Positions 55,051 through 63,550 are shown, counted from the first letter of the stretch. The stretch is DNA of 64,000 bases from Actinoallomurus iriomotensis (GCF_030269445.1 NZ_BSTJ01000015.1:62001-126000); one strand, 5' to 3'. The notes: generated from the sequence alone by a model not told the origin. Made by a program: numbers and translations.

Positions 55051-56015
55051 CGGCGTTCGGCGTAGGCCAGGTCGTCGCGCCACAGGCGGGCGGCGGCCCG
55101 GCTCATGGCCGGGCGGATCAGCGGGGCCATGGCGCGGGCGGCCGCGAAGCCCGGCCGGCCGGACGTGGCGACCACCGCCTCGACCACCGCCGTACGCGGG
55201 CGGCCGTCGCGGCCCGGCCCCAGGGGCGTCGCGTGGGTCTCCACCACGCTTCCCTCACCCTCGCCCTCGACGATGCGCATCAGGACGGTGCGAGGGTCCG
55301 GGCAGAGGAACTCCGCGAGCACCGGGACGCCCAGCCACGGCCCGACCCGGAAGGTCACCCGCACCAGGAAACGGTCGTCCGTCTCGTCCGGCGTGGACTC
55401 GACTCGCAACCGGGTGAAGGAGTACGGGTGGAACCAGGCGCCGTGCCAGGGGTCGAGGCGGTTCGCCACCACGTCGCCCGGTTCGCAGACGCCGACCATG
55501 CGGGCGACCGCCCCCACGCCGCCGGCCGGGCGCGGCCGGGCGGCGGCCACCGGCACGTCGAGCGGGGTCTCGCCGCCGGCCCGGTCGTGGCGTACCCACA
55601 CGAGCACGCCGTCGTCGTACGCGGGCAGGGTGCGCCACTCCTCGGTGCCCTCGGTGGGCAGCCGCAGGCCGTGCCACCGGCACGTCAGGCAACCGTCGAT
55701 GACGCGCCCCTCGGCGAGCCGCGCGCCGAGATGCGGGCACGCGCCCGGACCGGCCACCGGCCGCCCCGTACGGTCACGCCACAGGACGACCTCGCGTCCC
55801 GCGACCTTCGTGCCGAGCGGCCGGTCGGCGCGCACGACCCGGCTCGACGCCACGACGAACCAGTTGCCCGACGGCCGTGCCTGGGCACGCTTCAGCGCCG
55901 CCGTGATCAGCGCCGGGTCGGCGTCGTCCGCGGTCGGTGTCTGCGCCGACCACCGCCCACGGGGCACGGTGCGCAGCGGCCACCGTCCGGGACGCAGGGG
56001 CTGGTCGTCGGCCAT
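55023..56015 (-). CDS. Rieske [2Fe-2S] protein (DUF5914-like) linked to carotenoid operon
   Basis: 330 residues. The Rieske cluster is formed by CPHLG and CRWHG near residues 95-115, each giving Cys and His. The C-terminal DUF5914-like region has LDPWHGAWFHPYSF and VRVTFRVGPWLGVPV. Such proteins are found next to CrtU in actinomycetes and may hydroxylate or ketolate carotenoids, but this has not been shown. Convergent with crtU, with 28 nt overlap. Confidence 0.8.
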   Translation of the reverse strand: MADDQPLRPGRWPLRTVPRGRWSAQTPTADDADPALITAALKRAQARPSGNWFVVASSRVVRADRPLGTKVAGREVVLWRDRTGRPVAGPGACPHLGARLAEGRVIDGCLTCRWHGLRLPTEGTEEWRTLPAYDDGVLVWVRHDRAGGETPLDVPVAAARPRPAGGVGAVARMVGVCEPGDVVANRLDPWHGAWFHPYSFTRLRVESTPDETDDRFLVRVTFRVGPWLGVPVLAEFLCPDPRTVLMRIVEGEGEGSVVETHATPLGPGRDGRPRTAVVEAVVATSGRPGFAAARAMAPLIRPAMSRAAARLWRDDLAYAERRYALRSGTL

Positions 56016-56075
56016 CGGTCCACGCTCTCTCTCGGCGGATTGCCCACAAGGTCACTCTGCCCCGTACGGACCGTT

Positions 56076-56684
56076 TCAACGGGGTTGCGACTGCCGGCTT
56101 CGCGCCCGCCCCACGCGCCGTCCGGCCAGCGGGTCGCGGAGCATCAGGGTGGAGCCGTCCGTGAAGTCGACGCGGATGATCTGCACCGGCGGCACGCTGC
56201 GGCCGGCGTACGGGGCCGAGTAGCCGAGCACGGAGCCGGACGGCTGCTCGGCGAACGTCTGGAACAGCGGTTCGCCGGGGGCCGGGGTGTGGAAGAGCCT
56301 GGTCGTGTAGATCACGGCGACCCGGTGACTGGTCAGGACCAGGCGCGCCTCGCCGCGGCTGTGCGCGAGGTGGTCGCCGAGCCGGACGGCCTGCTGCTCC
56401 GCGTGCGCGGCCTCCACGACGAAGGCCACGGTCGGATCGTCGGTCCAGTGGTCCGGCTCGACGTCCGCCGGCAGCGGCCAGCGGCACCGCCCGAGGTCGA
56501 GTTCGGGCACCGGGCCGAGGGGCTCGTACGGGAGCCGGAAGTCGGTCCCGATCCGGGCCGCGACGTACCCGCGGATCGGGGCGCAGCCGAACAGCAGCCG
56601 CTCGCCCGGCCGGATCCAGTGCTTGGGCAGCTCACGCTCGACGATCTCGTCGTCCTTGTCGTGGCCGCGCTGTACCGGGGTCAT
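56076..56684 (-). CDS. hypothetical protein with PH-like strand pattern
   Basis: 202 residues from ATG 56684, which overlaps the upstream stop by 4 nt. It has RPGERLLFGCAP, ARLVLTSHRVAVIY and VDFTDGSTLML, a strand pattern like bacterial PH domains (LTxHRLxV). The upstream gene has a matching LTAHRLGVLAV, so the two may be paralogues acting together. No signal or membrane segment. Function unknown. Confidence 0.7.
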   Translation of the reverse strand: MTPVQRGHDKDDEIVERELPKHWIRPGERLLFGCAPIRGYVAARIGTDFRLPYEPLGPVPELDLGRCRWPLPADVEPDHWTDDPTVAFVVEAAHAEQQAVRLGDHLAHSRGEARLVLTSHRVAVIYTTRLFHTPAPGEPLFQTFAEQPSGSVLGYSAPYAGRSVPPVQIIRVDFTDGSTLMLRDPLAGRRVGRARSRQSQPR

Positions 56685-57424
56685 CGGCCGCTGACCAGGA
56701 CCGCGAGATGCTCGACCATCGCCGGGTCGGCGGTGGGCAGCAGGAAGTCCAGGCCCGAGCCGTCGGCCAGCACCACGCGCAGGCAGGGCACGGTGCGGCG
56801 CCCCTGGGCCCGGGTGTCCGGCCCGACGCTGACGATCCGCTCGCGGGCGAACTCCTGGACCGGCGACCACTCGGGCAGGGCGAGCGGCTCGCCCTCGATG
56901 TTGTCGCCGTACCGCTCCCGGGAGTCGGCGAGGATCCGCCCGATGTCCCGTCCGGTCTCGACCAGGCCCTTGCCGAATCCCGCCGCCCGCCTCGCGAGCG
57001 ACCGGTTCTCCTTCTTCTTCGGCGGGTCCGGGGGCGGCGCGACGGCGAGCACGCCCAGGCGGTGGGCGGTGAGCGCCCACAGGCGCCGGCCGCTCGTGCC
57101 CGGCGTGCCGAATTCCGTCGCGGCCCGGTGGGCCAGGCAGCCGGGCGCGGGCCCGAAGACGATCAGGTCGGGCGGCGGCGGCCGGTCGCCGCTCTCCCCG
57201 CCCTCGTCGTCGCCGAGCATGACCTCGACGCCGTCGAGCAGGAAACCGCCGAAGCCTTCCGCGCCCCGCCGCAACAGGCTCTTGCGGGGCTTGCCGTACG
57301 GGTCATGGCCCAGCAGGTCGAAGTAGAAGACCCGGCGGTACGCCGCCCAGAGCAGCTGTTCGTCCGGCCGGCAGAACCGGTGCCGTGCGGCGGTGGCCGC
57401 GCCCAGCGGTTCGGACATCGCCAT
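56681..57424 (-). CDS. hypothetical protein, partner of the PH-like protein
   Basis: 247 residues from ATG 57424, the first Met inside a divergent promoter region. It has DEQLLWAAYRRVFYFDLLG, LWALTAHRLGVLAVAP, a charged helix (KKKENRSLARRAAGFGKGLVETGRDI) and VVLADGSGLDFLLP. The two PH-like parts match its downstream neighbour in order. Translationally coupled (ATGA). Function unknown. Confidence 0.7.
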   Translation of the reverse strand: MAMSEPLGAATAARHRFCRPDEQLLWAAYRRVFYFDLLGHDPYGKPRKSLLRRGAEGFGGFLLDGVEVMLGDDEGGESGDRPPPPDLIVFGPAPGCLAHRAATEFGTPGTSGRRLWALTAHRLGVLAVAPPPDPPKKKENRSLARRAAGFGKGLVETGRDIGRILADSRERYGDNIEGEPLALPEWSPVQEFARERIVSVGPDTRAQGRRTVPCLRVVLADGSGLDFLLPTADPAMVEHLAVLVSGR

Positions 57425-57566
57425 GCCGCCCACAGTAGCCGGAATGATCACGGCGGCTTGCGACGGTCGCACGGACGTTGAAGTGTTTTGTTGCTCATGG
57501 TGGCTTTTGCGAATTAAGGCGCTCATCATACGGATGCCCTCTCGTTTCTCCCCGCCAGGAGGCACC

Positions 57567-59015
57567 GTGCAGCGTCCCTTGTTCCGCCGCGCCAGACGCA
57601 CGTTGATCTGGTTCGCCGCGCTCGTCCTGACCGTTTCCGTCAGCGCACCGGCCGGCGCCGCGCCGCGCACGGCGGCGCCCGCGGCCACGACGCACCGGAT
57701 CCTGTTCGACAACACCAAGGCCGAGACGGCCGGGAACGCCGACTGGATCATCAGCACCAGTCAGCCCGACCCGCTGCAGCAGGACGCGTCACCGCAGGCC
57801 GAGACCGACTGGACGGGCGCGCTGTCCTCCTGGGGAGTGGCGCTGCAGAAGACCGGCCAGTACACCCTCGACACGCTCCCGGCCGGCAACACGATCACGT
57901 ACGGCAACACGTCGAGCGCGCTGGACCTGTCGCACTTCGACGCGTTCGTGCTGCCCGAGCCCAACGTCCCGCTCACCGCCGCGGAAAAGACCGCGGTCAT
58001 GCGTTTCGTGCAGAACGGCGGCGGGCTCTTCCTCATCTCCGACCACACCGGCAGTGACCGCAACAACGACGGCTGGGACTCCCCCAAGATCCTGAATGAC
58101 CTGCTGACGAACAACGGCGTCGACGACACCGACCCGTTCGGGTTCTCGATCGACAGCCTGAACATCACCACCGACGACCCGGTGGCGATCCACGACGGCT
58201 CCAACTCGATCCTGAACGGCCCGTTCGGCACGGTCACCGGGAGCATCCTGCGGAACGGCACCACCTTCACGCTCCACCCGGCCGACAACCCGAACGTGCG
58301 CGGCCTGGTCTGGCTGACCAGCGCGAACCCGTCGGGCACCACCGGGGCGTTCCTGGTCAGCAGCACGTTCGGCAGCGGGCGGGTCGCCATCTGGGGCGAC
58401 AGCTCCACCATCGACGACGGCACCGGCCAGTCGGGCAACACCCTGTACGACGGCTGGAACGACCCCGAGGGGACCGACGCGGCCATCGCCCTGAACACGA
58501 CCGCGTGGCTCGCCGGTTCCGGCGGCGGCACGTCCGGCGGCGGAGACGGAACCCAGCTGCTCGGCAACCCCGGCTTCGAGACCGGGAGCGCGGCGCCCTG
58601 GACCCAGACCGCCAACGTCGTCTACAGCGGCACGAAGGAACCGGCACGCTCCGGATCGTGGGACGCCTGGCTCGACGGGTACGGCACGACGACCACCGAC
58701 ACCCTCGGCCAGCAGGTCACCATCCCCGCCACCGCCCGCTCGGCGACCCTCTCGTACTGGCTCCACGTGGACACCGCCGAGACCGGCACCACGGCGTACG
58801 ACACGCTGAAGGTCCAGTTGCTGAACTCGTCCGGTGCCGTCCTGGCGACTCTCGCCACCTACTCCAACCTCGACCACGTGAGCGGATACGTCCAGCACAG
58901 CGTCAGCCTGAACGCCTACGTGGGCCAGACGGTCACGGTGCGGTTCACCGGCGCCGAGGACTACCAGAAACAGACCTCGTTCGTCCTCGACGACACCGCC
59001 CTCACGACGTCCTGA
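57567..59015 (+). CDS. secreted protein with GATase-like and carbohydrate-binding-like domains
   Basis: 482 residues from GTG 57567, with AGGAGG upstream. A basic n-region (RPLFRRARR) and hydrophobic LIWFAALVLTVSVSAPAGAA form a Sec signal peptide. The first domain has FDAFVLPEPN and FVQNGGGLFLISDHTG, a class I glutamine amidotransferase-like (ThuA/DUF4350-like) layout. After a Gly/Ser linker the C-terminal domain (GNPGFETGSAAPW..., TVRFTGAEDYQKQTSFVLDD) resembles galactose-binding-like beta modules of secreted enzymes. The substrate is not evident. A strong hairpin follows the stop. Confidence 0.75.
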   Translation: MQRPLFRRARRTLIWFAALVLTVSVSAPAGAAPRTAAPAATTHRILFDNTKAETAGNADWIISTSQPDPLQQDASPQAETDWTGALSSWGVALQKTGQYTLDTLPAGNTITYGNTSSALDLSHFDAFVLPEPNVPLTAAEKTAVMRFVQNGGGLFLISDHTGSDRNNDGWDSPKILNDLLTNNGVDDTDPFGFSIDSLNITTDDPVAIHDGSNSILNGPFGTVTGSILRNGTTFTLHPADNPNVRGLVWLTSANPSGTTGAFLVSSTFGSGRVAIWGDSSTIDDGTGQSGNTLYDGWNDPEGTDAAIALNTTAWLAGSGGGTSGGGDGTQLLGNPGFETGSAAPWTQTANVVYSGTKEPARSGSWDAWLDGYGTTTTDTLGQQVTIPATARSATLSYWLHVDTAETGTTAYDTLKVQLLNSSGAVLATLATYSNLDHVSGYVQHSVSLNAYVGQTVTVRFTGAEDYQKQTSFVLDDTALTTS

Positions 59016-59024
59016 GACGTACGC

Positions 59025-59061
59025 GTGTCCCCGAGCCGCCCCCTCCGGGCTCGGGGACACG
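59025..59061. terminator. bidirectional hairpin terminator
   Basis: A perfect 14-bp stem: 59025-59038 (CGTGTCCCCGAGCC) with 59048-59061, and a 9-nt loop. It lies 10 nt after the stop of the secreted protein gene and 6 nt after the stop of the minus-strand small ORF, so it can end both. There is no strong T run, as is usual in high-GC actinomycetes. Confidence 0.8.
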
Positions 59062-59066
59062 ACGGC

Positions 59067-59165
59067 TCAGGAGTGCAGGGCGTCGTGCAGGAACGCCGAG
59101 GCGACCGGATCGGCCGCCGGTTCTTCGGCTTCGACTGGTGTGGACGAGGGCGATTCGTCCTTCAT
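59067..59165 (-). CDS. acidic small peptide (32 aa), possibly regulatory or precursor peptide
   Basis: ATG 59165 to TGA 59067. It begins MKDESPSSTPVEAEEP, is acidic, and ends FLHDALHS. There is no signal peptide. GGAGGGG lies about 12 nt upstream. The stop is 6 nt from a 14-bp hairpin, and an inverted repeat lies between it and the divergent AraC gene (43 nt between starts). These positional signs support a real gene. No family is recognised; it could be a precursor peptide of a modified product, although no modifying enzyme is next to it. Confidence 0.4.
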   Translation of the reverse strand: MKDESPSSTPVEAEEPAADPVASAFLHDALHS

Positions 59166-59169
59166 TCAG

Positions 59170-59191
59170 GTTGACACCCCTCCACGTCAAC
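59170..59191. promoter_or_regulatory. inverted repeat between AraC gene and small peptide gene
   Basis: The arms GTTGAC (59170-59175) and GTCAAC (59186-59191) are separated by 10 nt. The position between two divergent starts suggests an operator for the AraC-type protein or another regulator. Confidence 0.45.
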
Positions 59192-59207
59192 GGTTCTACT
59201 GAGGACC

Positions 59208-60104
59208 GTGTCCACTGTTATGGAGACCAAAGCGACTCCTTCCACAGCAGTCAACGCCGCGCCGTTCCGGACACACGTGGACTCCGCCCGCGTCGGCCCG
59301 ATGTCCGTGGCCCGGATCCGCGGCGTCTTCCCTCAGACGGCGTACGAGATGCGCCGGGTCGTCTCCGCCGAGCGCGGCCGATTCGCGGTGGCGCTGTATC
59401 GGAGCGGCACGGCGCACGTGGCGCAGGACGACCGCCGCTTCCAGGCCGGCCGCGGCGACCTCGTCGTCCTCGACACCGGCAGGCCGCATGAGCTCTCGAT
59501 GGCCGGCGCCTGCGACATCGTCATGATCGAGCTGCCGCACGGCATGCTCGGCGCGAACGCCGACCTCGTCGGCCGCCACGTCGCCACCCCCCGGCGGTGC
59601 GACCACGGGGCCTGGGCGGTCCTCGCCGCCTTCCTGTCCGGCCTGGCCGATCGCATCGACGGCCTCGTCGGCATGCCGGACATCCACCTGGCGGACGCGC
59701 TGGTCTCCCTGATCGTCGCGGCCTTCGCGGAGCCGGCGCCGGAATCGGCGGAGGCCGGCGACGCCATGACCGACCAGATCCTCGCCCACACCCTGGCGAA
59801 CCTCAGCGACCCGGCCCTGTCCGTCGATTCCGTCGCCCGGCGCCACGGCATCTCCCCGCGCTACCTCCACCAGCTGTTCCAGCGGCGCGACCTCACCTTC
59901 GCCGCCTGGGTCAGGCACGAACGACTCATCCGCATCCGCCGGGACCTCATGGATCCCGCGCTCGCCACCCGGACCACCGCGGTGATCGCCGCTCACTGGG
60001 GGATCCATGACCACGGGCATCTCAGCCGGGCGCTGAAGAAGGAGTTCGGACTGACCGCGGCCGAGTTCCGCCTCATGGCACGGGCCGACCGGCACAACGC
60101 GTGA
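59208..60104 (+). CDS. AraC-family transcriptional regulator
   Basis: 298 residues. An N-terminal AraC-binding-like cupin (RFAVALYRSGTAHVAQDDR, GDLVVLDTGRPHELSM), then two HTHs near residues 195-290 (LSVDSVARRHGISPRYLHQLF and TTAVIAAHWGIHDHGHLSRALKKEFGLTAAEFR), the family's DNA-binding pair. GTG 59208 or ATG 59220 could start it. It is divergent from the 32-residue peptide gene, over a short inverted repeat that it may bind. Confidence 0.9.
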   Translation: MSTVMETKATPSTAVNAAPFRTHVDSARVGPMSVARIRGVFPQTAYEMRRVVSAERGRFAVALYRSGTAHVAQDDRRFQAGRGDLVVLDTGRPHELSMAGACDIVMIELPHGMLGANADLVGRHVATPRRCDHGAWAVLAAFLSGLADRIDGLVGMPDIHLADALVSLIVAAFAEPAPESAEAGDAMTDQILAHTLANLSDPALSVDSVARRHGISPRYLHQLFQRRDLTFAAWVRHERLIRIRRDLMDPALATRTTAVIAAHWGIHDHGHLSRALKKEFGLTAAEFRLMARADRHNA

Positions 60105-60369
60105 CCTGCCTGGTCGCGGTGCACGGAATGGCGACCCACGGGGATCACGGTGTCCGTCCTCTGCCTGGCGACGCCCGGCTGGATGCTCGCGAAGACGAGC
60201 GCCTGACGGCCGCGGTGAGCGGCGCGGTTCTGGCTTCCTTGGAACGAGCGACCCGGCTCGCACGGCCGCATAGTGTCACGGCCGGATCAGTCCACGGGGA
60301 AGCAGGGGATCACCTGGTCGGCGGAGGCGCCGTTCGGGTCGGCTACCGCTCGGGGATTCCCGCCGGCAG

Positions 60370-63069
60370 GTGGGGCGCTTCGAGCTGACCGTGCACGCCG
60401 ACGGCGAGGCGCGGCTGGACCACCGGGATCCGGCCAGGGCGCGGGCGTGGAGCGGGCGGATCGAGCCCGCCGTCTGGCGGCGGCTCGTCGAGGCGCTGGA
60501 CCCGTCCGGATTCGCGGACGTCGAAACCGGACCGATCCCTCCGGACAGCGCACTGCGGGAGCTCGCCGTCGATCCGGGCGGCACACTGACGGTCGGCTGG
60601 AACGCGGCCGTACCGCCGGCGCTGGGCACCGCCTTCCGGATTCTCGACGCGCTCGTACGGCAGGTCAGCGGCGGCGCGCTGCGGTCCACCGCCGACGCGC
60701 TCCCGCCGGTCGTGCACCGGCGCGTGCCCGAACTCCGGCGGCGCGCCACGTCCGCCGGGGCGGCGGCGTTCGGCACCGTCGGCGGGCGGCCCGCGTACGC
60801 GATCCTCGACGGCGACGGTGACGGCGCGGTCTTCTCCGGGCACGACCGGACGGCCCTGTCCACCGGTGGCCAGGCTCCGCCGCGAGCCCCGGCCCTGACG
60901 AGCGGGGACGGCGACCTCCTCGCGACGGCCGGCGACGACGGGGCGATCAGGGTGTACGACGCGCGTACCGGCCGGCCGCCGCACGCCCGCGCCGGTCATG
61001 ACGGCCCGGTGACCGCGGTGGCGGCGGCCGCGTTCGCCGGCCGGCGGGTGGTGCTGTCGGCCGGGGACGACGGCGACGTACGGATGTGGGACGCCGAGAC
61101 CGCCGACGACCTCGGGTCCGTCTCCCTCGGGGACGCCGGGGTGACCGGCCTCTGGCACGCCCGCGTCGCGGGCCGCGCCCTGGTCTGCGCGGGCGCCGAC
61201 GACGGCGTCATCCGGGTGTGGAGCGCCGATGACCGCGACGTCATCGGCACGCTGCGCGGTCACTCCGGCCGGGTCGGCGCGCTCGCCATGGACGGCGACC
61301 TGCTGGCGTCGGGTGGCGCGGACGGGACCGTACGGCTGTGGGAGCTGCCCGCCGGACGGGAGCTCCACGCGCTGACCGGGCACGACGACAGCGTCACCGG
61401 CGTGGCGCTGACCAGGGCAGGGGACCGTACGCTCGCCGGCTCCTGCTCACTCGACGGAACCGTCCGCACCTGGGACGCGCGCACCGGCGAACCGCTGGCC
61501 GCCTGGCCCGCGCGGAGCGACTGGCTCGCCGCCATCGCCTTCTCCGGCACCGACGACGGACCGGCCGTCGTGACCGCCGCGACCGACGGCGGCGTACGCC
61601 TGTGGGCGGCACTGACCGGCGATCCGATCGCCGTGCTCGCCGACGGACCCGCCCCGAGCGCCGTGGCCTGCGGTCGCCGCCTGGTCGCGGCCGGCCGCAA
61701 GGACGGTTCGCTGCGCCTCTGGAGCGACGGGACCCTCGCTCGTACGATCCCCGCTTCCGGCGGAGCGGTCACCGCGATCGCGTTCGGGCCCGGCGGCCTC
61801 ATCTGCGGTACGGACGAGGGCGCGGTGCGGGTGCACGATCTCGACAGTGGCGAGGAGGTTCGGACTCTGACGCCGCACACCGCGCCGGTGTTCGCCCTGG
61901 CGTTCGCCGGCGACCTCCTGGTGTCCGGCGGCGCGGACGCCACCGTACGGACCTGGGACGCGCGGTCCGGCGTCCCCCGCGACCGGATGCTCGGCCACAC
62001 CGGACCGGTCGCGGCCGTGGCGACGGGCGACGCCGGCGGGCGCACCGTGCTCGCCTCCGCCGGATACGACCGGGTCGTCCGGACGTGGGACGCCGCGTCC
62101 GGCCGGCCGCCGCTCGCCCTTCACGGCCACCTGGCCCCGGTGTACGCGCTGGCGTTCGGCGGCGGCCTGCTCGCCACGGCGGGGTACGACGGTGTCGTAC
62201 CCCCCAAGCCGATCGCTCCCGAACTTCCTTCAAGCTGGTCATCCTTCAGATTTCCCGCCCTGAAGACCAAGCACTTTCAGGGGCTTGAAAGTGATGTGAG
62301 CAAGCGCGGCGAATCGCTATGCGCTCTCGTCGGGCGCGCGGGCGGGGTGATGGACTTCCCGGGCGCAATCCCCATCGTGCAGTGCTCAGAGCACGTGCCC
62401 GGATCCAGGCCGCATTTCCAGGTTGTTCGAAAAGTTCGACCCGCGTGCGGCGCGGGTGACAGGCTTCTCATCGCCCTTCTCGTCACCTCTGAAGGCGTCA
62501 TGGTCACATCTCCGGTCGGCTGTCACGACGACCTCGGGCTCGACGACTACCGGCGCATCGTGAACGTCATGGACACCGTCGCCGGCGCGACGAGCCACAC
62601 TGACCTGCGCGATCGCCTGCTGCGCTCGCTGGCACGGGAGTTCGGCTGGACCGGCGCGTACCTGCTCGACGGCGACACGGCGTCCCGGCCCGCCGCCGGA
62701 TCGGCCGGCACCGCGCTGCGGATCCGCGTGGCGGCGAACCCCGGCATCACCGCGACGATCGTCGTGCCCCTGGCCGGCGGACGCGACGCCGGACCACGAG
62801 AGCGCACGGTCGCCGACCGGCTCGGCCGGTTGCTGGCCCCGTCCTTCCGCGCCCACTTCACGGCCCACCCGCGCCCGGGCGCCGAGTGGTCCCTGACCGA
62901 ACGCGAATGCCAGATCGCCGAACTCGTCGCCGCCGGAATGACCAACCGCGAGCTGGCGGAGCGCCTGCACGTCACCGTCGACACGGTGAAGAAGCACCTC
63001 ACCAGCGTGCTGAGAAAGACGGGCTGCACCAGCCGCACCTGCCTGGCCGTCCTATGGCGCCGCACTTGA
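60370..63069 (+). CDS. WD40 beta-propeller protein whose frame runs into a LuxR domain (fusion or read-through)
   Basis: 899 residues if translated through. An N-terminal domain of about 130 residues (FELTVHADGEARL) precedes about ten WD40 blades in residues 170-605, with motifs RVYDARTG, RMWDAETAD, RVWSADD, RLWELPAG, RTWDARTG, RLWSDGT and RTWDAASG. The last blade breaks off after TAGYDGVV at base 62199, where RLWD would be expected. About 100 low-complexity residues from less GC-rich DNA (62200-62495) follow, then the LuxR regulator beginning at 62500. It looks like a propeller gene that lost its 3' end. There is a possible upstream frameshift near 60366, as an N-terminal extension reads in another frame. 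Confidence 0.6.
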   Translation: MGRFELTVHADGEARLDHRDPARARAWSGRIEPAVWRRLVEALDPSGFADVETGPIPPDSALRELAVDPGGTLTVGWNAAVPPALGTAFRILDALVRQVSGGALRSTADALPPVVHRRVPELRRRATSAGAAAFGTVGGRPAYAILDGDGDGAVFSGHDRTALSTGGQAPPRAPALTSGDGDLLATAGDDGAIRVYDARTGRPPHARAGHDGPVTAVAAAAFAGRRVVLSAGDDGDVRMWDAETADDLGSVSLGDAGVTGLWHARVAGRALVCAGADDGVIRVWSADDRDVIGTLRGHSGRVGALAMDGDLLASGGADGTVRLWELPAGRELHALTGHDDSVTGVALTRAGDRTLAGSCSLDGTVRTWDARTGEPLAAWPARSDWLAAIAFSGTDDGPAVVTAATDGGVRLWAALTGDPIAVLADGPAPSAVACGRRLVAAGRKDGSLRLWSDGTLARTIPASGGAVTAIAFGPGGLICGTDEGAVRVHDLDSGEEVRTLTPHTAPVFALAFAGDLLVSGGADATVRTWDARSGVPRDRMLGHTGPVAAVATGDAGGRTVLASAGYDRVVRTWDAASGRPPLALHGHLAPVYALAFGGGLLATAGYDGVVPPKPIAPELPSSWSSFRFPALKTKHFQGLESDVSKRGESLCALVGRAGGVMDFPGAIPIVQCSEHVPGSRPHFQVVRKVRPACGAGDRLLIALLVTSEGVMVTSPVGCHDDLGLDDYRRIVNVMDTVAGATSHTDLRDRLLRSLAREFGWTGAYLLDGDTASRPAAGSAGTALRIRVAANPGITATIVVPLAGGRDAGPRERTVADRLGRLLAPSFRAHFTAHPRPGAEWSLTERECQIAELVAAGMTNRELAERLHVTVDTVKKHLTSVLRKTGCTSRTCLAVLWRRT
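62272..62293. other. hairpin in the WD40-LuxR junction
   Basis: CACTTTCA (62272-62279) pairs perfectly with TGAAAGTG (62286-62293) around a 6-nt loop. It lies in the low-GC linker between the broken propeller and the LuxR start. It could be a terminator-like structure or a binding site, which would argue for two genes. Confidence 0.4.
62500..63069 (+). CDS. LuxR-family regulator (likely separate gene)
   Basis: 189 residues from ATG 62500, with GAAGG about 4 nt upstream. The N-terminal GAF-like segment (RRIVNVMDTVAGATSHTDLRDRLLRSLAREFGWTGAYLL) is followed by LTERECQIAELVAAGMTNRELAERLHVTVDTVKKHL, a standard LuxR HTH, to the C-terminus. It lies in the same frame as the WD40 ORF with no stop between, so it could be translated as a fusion. 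A ribosome site, a new composition and the broken propeller favour an independent start. Confidence 0.65.
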   Translation: MVTSPVGCHDDLGLDDYRRIVNVMDTVAGATSHTDLRDRLLRSLAREFGWTGAYLLDGDTASRPAAGSAGTALRIRVAANPGITATIVVPLAGGRDAGPRERTVADRLGRLLAPSFRAHFTAHPRPGAEWSLTERECQIAELVAAGMTNRELAERLHVTVDTVKKHLTSVLRKTGCTSRTCLAVLWRRT

Positions 63070-63251
63070 GCCGGACCTTCGGCCAGCGTTGGCGCGGCGT
63101 CGTATGCCGCGCCCATCGGAGTGCCCTGACCTGGAGACCGGTCCGGCGCGACCGATCGCCCGTGCTCGTACGACCTTCGCCACCGTCACCGGTCGGAGAC
63201 CGCCCGGAACCGGCCGCGGGCGGCGGGCCGGGAGGCGAAGCGTCCACGGTA

Positions 63252-63502
63252 CGCCGCCGCGCGGCAGGGGACCCGGTTCCGGGCGGCCTCTCACTCAGAC
63301 TCAGAAGTCGCGGTTGCGCATGGCGTGCCTCCCTCCCGACCAGGGTTCCTTGCCCGGAGGGTCTCCCTGACCTCACTCGAGAAGCGCCGCCGCGCGGCAG
63401 GAGATCGGGCTCCGGGCAGCCTCTCGCTCAGACTCAGGCGTCGCGGTTGCGCATGGCGTGCCTCCCCTCCCGAACAGGGTTCCTTGCTCGGAGGGTCTCT
63501 CC
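63252..63502 (-). repeat. tandem repeat (2 units, about 133-nt period) each with a six-residue leader-like ORF
   Basis: Units at 63252-63367 and 63385-63502 share most positions. On the minus strand each has a purine-rich ribosome site (GGGAGG type) 7 nt before ATG CGC AAC CGC GAC. The ORFs are 63321-63301 (MRNRDF, TGA) and 63454-63434 (MRNRDA, TGA). A hairpin-prone GC segment follows each. They lie downstream of the right-edge minus-strand gene and have no coding sequence after them, so they may be leader or attenuator copies left without a gene. Confidence 0.55.
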
Positions 63503-63550
63503 CGATGTCATACCAAGAGCGACATTTCAAGAAATCTCGTAAGCCGGCGG

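Noticed and set aside
53916-57326. Very long open frames on both strands in the GC-rich right half (for example 53916-57326 plus, 43690-45573 plus, 38982-40991 plus)
   Set aside because: They overlap recognised genes in other frames, have Arg/Pro/Gly-rich translations without domains, and result from high GC.
59002-59190. 62-residue minus-strand ORF
   Set aside because: It runs through the terminator hairpin and overlaps the better-placed 32-residue ORF; Arg/Gly-rich without motifs.
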